A program made the position numbers and the translations under genes. Source: a virus. Taken from it: DNA of 23,710 nt. Each line of letters opens with the position of its first letter. Position 1 is the stretch's first letter. Where the stretch lies: positions 1 through 23,710 of IMG/VR virus record IMGVR_UViG_3300009176_000075, one strand, 5' to 3'. This document shows positions 12,510 to 19,900 of the stretch, in pieces. The notes under the pieces are model-generated. The model had not been told where the DNA came from, made no database searches, and saw only the letters and a list, made by a program, of their open reading frames with translations.

Positions 12510-12960
12510 CACCGCCATCACGAGCGCGCTGATCAACACGCTCCGGGCCGATGCCGAGCTCACCGCGCTGGCGCCGGACGGCGTGTTCAACAACGTGGCG
12601 GGCGCGTCAATGGCCGCGACCGGCGGCACGGCGAAGCGGTTCGTGATCGTGTCATTCATCGTCGGGACGAACGCTCGGGTCTTTCGGCGACGCGCGTATA
12701 CGGACGCGCTCTACCTGGTCGAGGCCCGGATGCTCTCGACTGCCGGCGGCGATGTGAATGCCGCGGCTGCGCGGATCGACGAGCTCCTGGATCCCCAGCC
12801 GCCCGACCCGCCGGCCACGCTGACGATCCCGGGCTTCGCGTTGATGGCGCTGTATCAGGACGAGCCGACGGAGAGTACGGAATTCGACGACGCCGACCGA
12901 TCGATCCAATGGCACCGCGGCGGCGGGCGGTATCACGTGTGGGCCGCGCCGGCGGCGTAA
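12502..12960 (+). CDS. tail terminator-like protein
   Basis: This 152-residue protein overlaps the gp10-like gene by eight bases. The N-terminal helix (AITSALINTLRADAELTALAP) followed by VFNNVAG and a central beta sheet (KRFVIVSFIVG, DALYLVEARML) fits the tail terminator / DUF3168-like pattern. The end contains a helix (VNAAAARIDELLDPQ), then FALMALYQDEPTESTEFDD and a final strand WHRGGGRYHVW. Terminators form a hexameric ring that stops tail tube growth and docks to the head. Position supports this. Sequence similarity is only moderate, so the call is tentative. Confidence 0.65.
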   Translation: MRSTAITSALINTLRADAELTALAPDGVFNNVAGASMAATGGTAKRFVIVSFIVGTNARVFRRRAYTDALYLVEARMLSTAGGDVNAAAARIDELLDPQPPDPPATLTIPGFALMALYQDEPTESTEFDDADRSIQWHRGGGRYHVWAAPAA

Positions 12961-12978
12961 ATCAGTAGGGAGTTCACC

Positions 12979-13482
12979 ATGTCAGTGACCGCAAAAATCA
13001 GTCTCTCCGTCACCGGCCAACAGACCGGCACCGCGGATCTCGGCACGCCGGTCGCCCCGTTTGCCGCCAACCTGGTCGTCAACCTGGCCGCCGGCGTGGG
13101 CGTCAGCCAGGCCGACAAGGTCTTCTCCGACACGCGAACGCTCATCGCGAGCGCGACGGAAGATCTCGACCTCGCCGGCGTGCTGCTCGATGCCTTCGGC
13201 GCGGCGATCACCTTCGCGAAGGTCAAAGCCATCATCATCATGGCCGCCGTCGGCAACACCAACGACATCAATGTCTCGCGGCCGGCGGGCGCGACCGGTG
13301 TGCCGTTGTTCCTCGCCATCTCGGACGGATTCAAGCTGCCGCCCGGGTTCGCGTTCGCGTGGTTCGGCGCCGGCCCAGGCGTCGCGGTCACCCCGGCGAG
13401 CGGCGACCTCCTCACGATCACCAACGGCGCGGCCGGCACGCCGGTCACCTACACCGTCGTCATCATCGGCACGAGCGCGTAA
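12979..13482 (+). CDS. beta-rich phage structural protein
   Basis: This 167-residue protein has GGGAG six bases before ATG 12979. It is strand-rich and Ala/Val/Thr-rich, with no membrane segment predicted beyond one hydrophobic strand (KAIIIMAAVG). Its DLDLAGVLLDAFGAAITFAK segment followed by NTNDINVSRPAG recurs in many phage proteins of unknown role near head-completion and tail genes. It may be a tail tube-associated or head decoration protein. The exact function is not known. Confidence 0.7.
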   Translation: MSVTAKISLSVTGQQTGTADLGTPVAPFAANLVVNLAAGVGVSQADKVFSDTRTLIASATEDLDLAGVLLDAFGAAITFAKVKAIIIMAAVGNTNDINVSRPAGATGVPLFLAISDGFKLPPGFAFAWFGAGPGVAVTPASGDLLTITNGAAGTPVTYTVVIIGTSA

Positions 13483-13539
13483 ACCAAGCGCGGGCGGCGC
13501 GTCGGAGCCGGACACGCAGCGGACAGAAGGACAACGACT

Positions 13540-13956
13540 ATGGCAGCAGAAGATCGACTCCACGGCAGCGGCGGCGAGGTGCAGATGGATCCGCTCGGCG
13601 GCTCCGCGCTCGTGACCGTCGCCTCGCTCAACGCCTGGGACCTGGACATGGCGAAGGACCAGGCCAAGGTGACGTGTTTCCGGGATACGAACCAGGTGTA
13701 CGTCGAAGGCCTCCCGGACATCAAAGGCTCGTACAAGGGCGTCTATGACCCGGCCGACGGGCTGGTGATCTTCGACGTGATCTTCGGCACCGTGAAGCCG
13801 ACGCTGCGGTTGCTGCCGTCGTACCTCACGCCGCTCGTGGGGTTCGGGGGCAAGGCCAACATCAGCGGGAAGATCTCGGTCGACGCGAACGGCGCGATCA
13901 CGATCGGCGGCGGGATCACCGCGGCTGGCCCGTGGACGTTGCCGTCGGCGGCGTAG
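13540..13956 (+). CDS. tail tube (major tail) protein-like
   Basis: This 138-residue protein has AGAAGG nine bases before the ATG. The N-terminus (MAAEDRLHGSGGEVQMDP) leads into LNAWDLDMAKDQAKVTCF and then VEGLPDIKGSYKGVYDP, a pattern shared with siphovirus tail tube proteins. Two further strands (LVIFDVIFGTVKPTLRLLPS and ANISGKISVDANGAITIGGG) complete a small beta barrel. Such a protein would polymerise as hexamer rings around the tape measure. The gene order (tube, small protein, frameshifted chaperones, tape measure) supports the assignment. Confidence 0.75.
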   Translation: MAAEDRLHGSGGEVQMDPLGGSALVTVASLNAWDLDMAKDQAKVTCFRDTNQVYVEGLPDIKGSYKGVYDPADGLVIFDVIFGTVKPTLRLLPSYLTPLVGFGGKANISGKISVDANGAITIGGGITAAGPWTLPSAA

Positions 13957-13975
13957 TCACGAGAAGGGGCCGGCC

Positions 13976-14263
13976 ATGCTGAGTGGCATTGTCGGCCTCA
14001 TCAAATGGGGCACGCCACCGGCCTGGTACACCTGCGCGCAGATTGAGGGCTATACCGTCACGCGCAACAAAGCCGGGACGGTGTGGTCGCTCACCGCCAC
14101 GGTCGTCTTGTCGGACGCGTTCAAGATGGCCCAGACGCCGCTGACCTTCGTCGCGAAACATGCGAAAGGGGAGTGGCGCTTTCCGATCGTCTCGCACGAG
14201 CTGCGGCGGGACACCTCGCAACTGACCGCGCGGCTCGGGCCGCCCAAGCAGGAGAAGACGTAA
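13976..14263 (+). CDS. small hypothetical tail-module protein
   Basis: This 95-residue protein lies between the tail tube and chaperone genes. It starts MLSGIVGLIKWGTPPAW, with a short hydrophobic N-terminus, followed by several strands (IEGYTVTRNKAG, WSLTATVVLSDAF) and WRFPIVSHELRRD near the end. It is probably soluble. I recognise no family. Its stop is directly followed by the next ATG with no spacer, so it is likely translated together with the chaperone gene. Confidence 0.6.
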   Translation: MLSGIVGLIKWGTPPAWYTCAQIEGYTVTRNKAGTVWSLTATVVLSDAFKMAQTPLTFVAKHAKGEWRFPIVSHELRRDTSQLTARLGPPKQEKT

Positions 14264-14683
14264 ATGCCGCGGTGCCGTGTCGTCGTTCCTGAAACCGTGC
14301 GGCTGCCGTTGTCGGACGGGGATTTTCTCGATGTCTGGAAAGAACTGAACGCTGGGCAGTATCTCGATTTCATCGTGGCGATGACGGATCGGCGGCCCTT
14401 TGCGAAGGTCCAGGCGTATGTGCTCGCGTGGTCGTTCGTGGGCGTCGACGGGACGCCGGTACCGTGGGACCCCGACACGGACGCCGCGACGCGCCTTGGC
14501 ACCTTGCGGTCGCTCGACAAAGGCACGATGCGCGAAATGATCGCCGCGCTCGACCGGCACGAGGCGGCGGAAGAGGCGGCCCTCGCGGAAAAAAAAAGGA
14601 CCCCGCCCGTCGCGCCCGCATCGACCGGGACATCCACATCGCCCGACGCTGCGGCTGGACCCTTGAGTACGTCCGCGCTCTAA
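14264..14683 (+). CDS. tail assembly chaperone, short form (lambda G-like)
   Basis: This 139-residue zero-frame product would bind the tape measure protein and guide tail tube assembly. Residues 1-70 contain MPRCRVVVPETVRLPLSDGD, WKELNAGQYLDFIVAM and a charged helix; the later helix MREMIAALDRHEAAEEAALAEK precedes the frameshift site. Without frameshifting, translation continues into a Pro/Thr/Ser-rich tail ending at 14683. Location immediately before the tape measure gene and the slippery run support the call. Confidence 0.8.
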   Translation: MPRCRVVVPETVRLPLSDGDFLDVWKELNAGQYLDFIVAMTDRRPFAKVQAYVLAWSFVGVDGTPVPWDPDTDAATRLGTLRSLDKGTMREMIAALDRHEAAEEAALAEKKRTPPVAPASTGTSTSPDAAAGPLSTSAL

Positions 14684-14742
14684 GCCGGGAAGACGACGAC
14701 GCGGTCAGGGCGATCTTGATCGCGGAACAGCCAAAGGACTAG
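14264..14742 (+). CDS. tail assembly chaperone, -1 frameshifted long form (lambda GT-like)
   Basis: A -1 shift on the A9 run would fuse the first 111 residues to a 48-residue helical extension read in the other frame. That extension begins KDPARRARIDRDIHIARRC and continues WTLEYVRALSREDDDAVRA to a TAG at 14740-14742. The result is a product of about 159 residues. The extension has no start codon of its own in a usable position and ends flush against the tape measure ATG. This is the lambda G/GT arrangement. The long form would contact both the tape measure and the tube protein. The mechanism is inferred from the sequence. Confidence 0.75.
14589..14597 (+). other. slippery A9 run for -1 frameshifting
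   Basis: Nine consecutive A residues give the zero-frame reading GAA-AAA-AAA-AGG, containing the heptamer A_AAA_AAA (14590-14596). A -1 slip leads to AAG-GAC-CCC in the frame that continues to 14742. Any downstream stimulatory structure was not identified. Confidence 0.75.
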
Positions 14743-16914
14743 ATGGCCATCTCGGGCGCATTCGCGGCGGACTTCACCAGTTTCAACGCGGCCGTCGACG
14801 GCGCCGTGGTCAAGCTCGCCTCGATGGAGAGCGGCAGCGAGAAGGTGGCCGGACGGCTGTCGCGCATGACTGAGAGCTTCTCGGGGCGGAAGATCATCCA
14901 AGAAGCCAAACTCATGGCGGAGGTGTTCGAGCGCGCCGGCAATGGGGCGGGGCTGACGGCGGCGGAACTGCAACGCATGGGTGCGGTCGGCGCGGAGGCG
15001 ATGGCCAAGCTCCAGGCCACTGGGGCGCCGGTTCCCCCAGGCATCGCCAGGATCGCGGCCGAAGCGCGAACGACAGGCGGCGAACTCGAGCACATGCGCG
15101 GCATCGCGGCCTCGCTGGCGGGCGCGTTCGGCGTCTCGTTTTCGCTCGGCGCGGTCGTGGGCTTCGGGAAAGAACTCCTCGCCACGGCCGGTCATCTCGT
15201 CAAAGTCTCCAACCAGACCGGTATTTTCATCAGCGACGTGCAGCGTCTGGAATATGTGGCGGGGCAAACCGGCGGTTCCCTCGACACCCTCACCGGCGCC
15301 ATCGGGAAGATGCAGCTGAACCTAAATGACCCGAAGGCACAACAAGCGTTCCGCGATCTGAATATCAACTTTGCGGAACTCAGCGCAAAGAACCCGTATC
15401 AGCAGTTTGAAATGATCGCCACGGCGGTGGGCACGATCGAGAGCCCCGTGAGGCAAGCCGAGGCCGCCGTCGCAATTTTCGGGCGGACGGGGCTCGAGAT
15501 TCTCCCGCAGTTGAAAGCGAAATTCAAAGAACTGGCATCCGAGGCGACGACCTCCGGGGATGCGCAAGTGCGGGCCGTGAATGCGGCGGGGGACGCGCTC
15601 GACCGCCAATGGACGCGGATGAAGAACCAGGCCCTCGGGGGCGCCGGCGGCTTCGCGCAGTTGGTCGAGAAGATGGGACTCGCCGATGCGCTGATGGCCA
15701 CGCTCAATCCGTCCCGTTATGCGGCCGAGATGGGGAAGATCCAGGTCGAGGTCGATGCGGCGGCAGCGGCGGAAGCGGACCTCGCGGCGGTCCAGGGTGG
15801 AGTGGCCGTCGACGCGCAGGACACGTACCGCGCGCATCTCGACGAAGTCCGCGGCGCCGTCGACGCGCTCTCGGTCAGTGACAAAGCGATGATCAAGGAC
15901 GCCCTCGCGTTGGGCGAGAGCACCACCGAGATCGCCGGCGGGATGAACCTGGCCGCGGGCGCGGTGGAAGTCTACGCCACGGCGTTACAGAAAGCCGAGG
16001 CAGCGACCAAACAAGCCGCGGAGAAAGAGAAGACGCTCGTCGGCCAGCAACTCCTCGAACTCACAAAGATCAAAGAGGACGCCCGCGTCCTTGAGGCGGC
16101 GCAGACCGGGACCGCCGACGAGCGGGCGATCGTCGCCATCAAGGCACGGTACGCCAAGCAGATCGCCGCGTTGGAAGAGAGCGGCAAAATCACCGCGGCG
16201 ATCCGGCAGGAGTTGGCGAGAAACGAGCTGAAGGAGATCGACGACGTCGGCGCGCTGATGCAACAGAAGAATCAGAACTCCATCAGCGCGATGCGCGCCC
16301 GGGCTGACCACGAGCGCCAGGCGTACATGGACATGGCGAACTCGGGGGACTTTTACCGGGACGAACTCGACAAGCAGCTTGCGCTCGTGAAGTCACTGGA
16401 AGCCGCGGCCCGCGGGATGGGCGCGGCGACCGTCAAGGCGTACGCCGAGATGGCGGAGGCGGCCGAGAGTGCCTTCGACCGGACCAACCGCGCGCGCATG
16501 TCCTCAGAGAATACGACGAGCGCCTACAGCAATCAGAAGGAGATGGATAAAGCGACGAAGGGCATGACGACTTTCGACCGAACCAACTACGAACGGCAGC
16601 ACGGCGAGCGAGGCAAAGCGACCGGCGACAACGACTCGTGGATCTCGACGTTCGAGACCGCCGCCGACGTGTGGGCGGCGCACGGACTGACCGGCCCGGT
16701 GCGCGACGCCCTCCTGAAAGCGATCGCAGAGCGCGAGTCGAAGCAAACCGTCGCCGCCACCATCGACGGCCGCAGCGCCGAGACCACGGTCGTCAATGTC
16801 GACATGAAGGTGAGCGGCGTCCTCGACCCTCGAACGATTCAGGAATTGTCGGCGGGCGTCAGCGCCTACGTCATGCGCAGTCTCAAGGTCTCTCGCCAAA
16901 TGGGCACGGCATGA
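14743..16914 (+). CDS. tape measure protein
   Basis: This 723-residue, mostly helical protein would occupy the tail lumen and set tail length. It begins immediately after the chaperone stop. Residues about 120-155 hold a hydrophobic segment (IAASLAGAFGVSFSLGAVVG), a usual tape measure feature. QTGIFISDVQRLEYVAGQTG resembles conserved N-terminal segments in many tape measures. Long Ala/Glu/Lys-rich coiled-coil-like stretches occupy roughly residues 340-600. The C-terminal part includes DMKVSGVLDPRTIQELSAGV. It is short for the family. At about 1.5 angstroms per residue it would correspond to a tail near 100 nm. Confidence 0.9.
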   Translation: MAISGAFAADFTSFNAAVDGAVVKLASMESGSEKVAGRLSRMTESFSGRKIIQEAKLMAEVFERAGNGAGLTAAELQRMGAVGAEAMAKLQATGAPVPPGIARIAAEARTTGGELEHMRGIAASLAGAFGVSFSLGAVVGFGKELLATAGHLVKVSNQTGIFISDVQRLEYVAGQTGGSLDTLTGAIGKMQLNLNDPKAQQAFRDLNINFAELSAKNPYQQFEMIATAVGTIESPVRQAEAAVAIFGRTGLEILPQLKAKFKELASEATTSGDAQVRAVNAAGDALDRQWTRMKNQALGGAGGFAQLVEKMGLADALMATLNPSRYAAEMGKIQVEVDAAAAAEADLAAVQGGVAVDAQDTYRAHLDEVRGAVDALSVSDKAMIKDALALGESTTEIAGGMNLAAGAVEVYATALQKAEAATKQAAEKEKTLVGQQLLELTKIKEDARVLEAAQTGTADERAIVAIKARYAKQIAALEESGKITAAIRQELARNELKEIDDVGALMQQKNQNSISAMRARADHERQAYMDMANSGDFYRDELDKQLALVKSLEAAARGMGAATVKAYAEMAEAAESAFDRTNRARMSSENTTSAYSNQKEMDKATKGMTTFDRTNYERQHGERGKATGDNDSWISTFETAADVWAAHGLTGPVRDALLKAIAERESKQTVAATIDGRSAETTVVNVDMKVSGVLDPRTIQELSAGVSAYVMRSLKVSRQMGTA

Positions 16915-16918
16915 CGCC

Positions 16919-19900
16919 ATGCCGCTGACCTGGACGCAGCAGTCCACCCCCACCACCTACAACAACGTCTGGCGCGATCTGTGTTACGCGCCGGGGTTCG
17001 GTCTGTTCGTGGCGGTCGGATCGCAGAACAGCGGGTCGGACGCGCACCGCGTGATGACGTCGCCGGACGGCGTGACGTGGACGATGCGCGCCGCGGCGTC
17101 GGCGACGTCCTGGCGCGCCGTGGCGTGGGCGCCGACCTTGGGCACCTCGGGCCGACTCGTCGCGGTCGGGGCCTCGGCGGTGATGACGTCGGACGACGGC
17201 GGCGTGACCTGGACGTCGCGCACGGCCTCGGAAGCGAATCTCTGGTACGACGTCGCGTGGGCGCCGGCGTTGACGCTGTTCGTCGCGGTCGCGGCCGCCG
17301 GGACCCATCGCGTCATGACGTCGCCGGACGGGGTCACCTGGACGAATCGGACCGCCGCGGCCGCGCGCGCGTGGGAAAGCGTGGTCTGGGCCGAGGCCCT
17401 GGGGCTCTTCGTCGCCGCCTCGGTGACGGGCGGGCACGCGATGACCTCGGCGGACGGCACGAGTTGGACCGAACAGACCGCCGTCTTTGGCGCGCAGAGC
17501 GTCACGGAGCGAGGCCTCGCCTGGTCCGAGGATCTCGGCCGACTCGTCGCGATCCAGCAGAACAACGACGATCCGATCTGGACGAGCGACACTGGCACCG
17601 CGTGGACACAGCGCACGGTCCCGACGACCGGCGGCAGCCGTCCCGTCTGGAGCGGCGCGGCGTGGGGGGCGGGGCAGTGCGTCGTCGTCGCCGCGGCCGG
17701 GGCGACCAACACCAACCAGATCGCGGTCTCCGCGGACGGGGTGACGTGGACGGAATCGGATCCCGCCGTCGCCACCGTCGAACCGTGGCATCAAGTCGCC
17801 TGGGGTGCCGACCGGTTCGTCGCACTCGCGAACAACACGAACAACGACGGCCTCTCCGTGATGACCTCGCCGGCGCCGGCGCTGACGGTCACGGCGATCG
17901 ATCCCGCCGACGGGCTGTCCCTCGGCGGCACCGCGGTCACGATCACGGGCACCGGCTTCGTCGACGGGGCGGAAGTGAATTTCGACCATCTCGCGGCGAC
18001 CGACGTCGTCGTGGTCAGCCCGACGTCCATCACCTGCGTCACGCCCGCGCACGTCGCCGGCGTCGTCGATGTCACCGTCACGCTCCTGCCGAGCGGCGGC
18101 TACGGGACGCTCGTCGACGCCTTCGAGTACTTGGCGTACGGGATCGCGAGCGTCACGCCGGACCACGGGCCGGTGACGGGCGACACGGCGGTCACGATCG
18201 CGGGGCTCGGGTTCACGGTCGACGCCGACATTACTTTCGGCGGGATCGCGGCCACCGACATCGTCTTCGTTGACGAGACCGCATACACCTGCGTCACCCC
18301 CGCGCACACCGTCGGGCCGGTGACGGTCGTCGTGGGCGACAGCGAGTTCGCCGAAGCGTTCACGTTCGAAGCGCTCGACGTGGAGGGGCCCGCGCTGCCG
18401 GAGGACGACGAGACGTGGACGGGGCTGGTGCGGACCGACCCGGCGCCGAGCCTGTCCTCGAGCCATCACGGTATCAGCACGCTGACGTTTACCACCCGCG
18501 AATCCGGCGAGGTGCCGGCGGGCCAGATCATCGGGTTGGACTTCGGCGACGGGCCGGTGTTTCGCGGACCCGTCGTGTCGACGGACCTCACGTTCGTCCT
18601 CACGGATGCCGAACTGGCGCAGCAGCATCACGCGGTCGATTTCGCGTGGGACCTGAACGCCATTCGGCCGTTCGGCACCTGGACCGACGTGTCGGTCTCG
18701 ACGATCGTCGCCGAGATGCTGGCTGAGTCTGCGCCCGACTTCACCGGCAGCGGCGTCGCGGCCGGCTTACCCGAGGTCACGATCCTCTTCGACGGGTCCG
18801 CCCAATTCACCGAGTGCCTGACCGCGCTGTGTGAGGCGATGGGCGGTGGCGCGTTCTATCTCGACGAGCGGGATCTCCATCTCTTCCAGGATCCCGAAGC
18901 GGGGACCGACCCCGACGTCATCACCGCCGACACGGCGAGTTTCCTGCACGACGCGCCGGTCACCCTGACCGAGGACCTCACGCAACTGCGCACCCGCATC
19001 CATGGGAAAGGGGCGGGCTCGTCGACGCGCGCGCTCGCCTTGGCCGGCGATACCACCCTCGAAGTCGGCAGCCTGGAGAACTTTGAGTCCGCCGGCGGCT
19101 CCGTGCTCGTCGGCTCGCAAGTCGTGACGTACACCGGCACGGCGAAAGTCGCGGAGGCGGCTCGACGCGCGGCGACGGCGCCGACCGGACCCGGCGGCGG
19201 GATGACGCTGTTGCCGAGCCTGACGGGCAGCGCGCCGTACGACAACGGCAATATCCGCAACCTCGTCGCCTACAAGCTGTCGTTCGTGGATGAACGCGGC
19301 CGCGAATCGGCGCTGAGTGAGGCCCAGGCGATTACCTGGTCCCCGCAGGTCGCGCCGGTTGGCGGGGGCGCCGCCGTTGCCACGACCGGCGGGTTCATGG
19401 ACTTCGGCCACTACAGCTATGTGATCTCCTACGCGACCGCGGAGGGGGAGACCAACGGCGCCGTCTGGATGTCGCCGTACGGCATCACGGGAAACGCGAA
19501 CGGGGCCGTCGTCTTTACGGACCTCGTCACGAATGACGACCCGCGCGTGCTGACGATCCGGATCTACCGGACGAAGCGCGGGGCTTTCTCGCCCTACTAT
19601 CTCGTCGGCGAGATCCCCAACACCCTACCGAACACGTTCACCGACGTCTTGAACGACGCGTCGCTGACGACTCCGAATTTCAATATCGCGCCGCGGACGA
19701 TCAACACGACCGGCGGCACGGTGTACCTCTCGAACATTCCGCCGTGTCCCGATCCGGTCGCCGGCGGCGCGGTCCAACCCAGTTTCGGCCCGGTCGCCGG
19801 CGGCACGTCGATCACGGTCACCGGGCGCGGCTTCATCGCCGGCCTGAACGTGTACGTCGGCGGCACGCTCGCGACCGCGATCACCTTTATCGACGAGACG

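Noticed and set aside
16883-18631. Long reverse-strand open frame of 582 codons opposite the propeller region
   Set aside because: It mirrors the repeats of the plus-strand gene, is Arg-rich and has no independent gene features.
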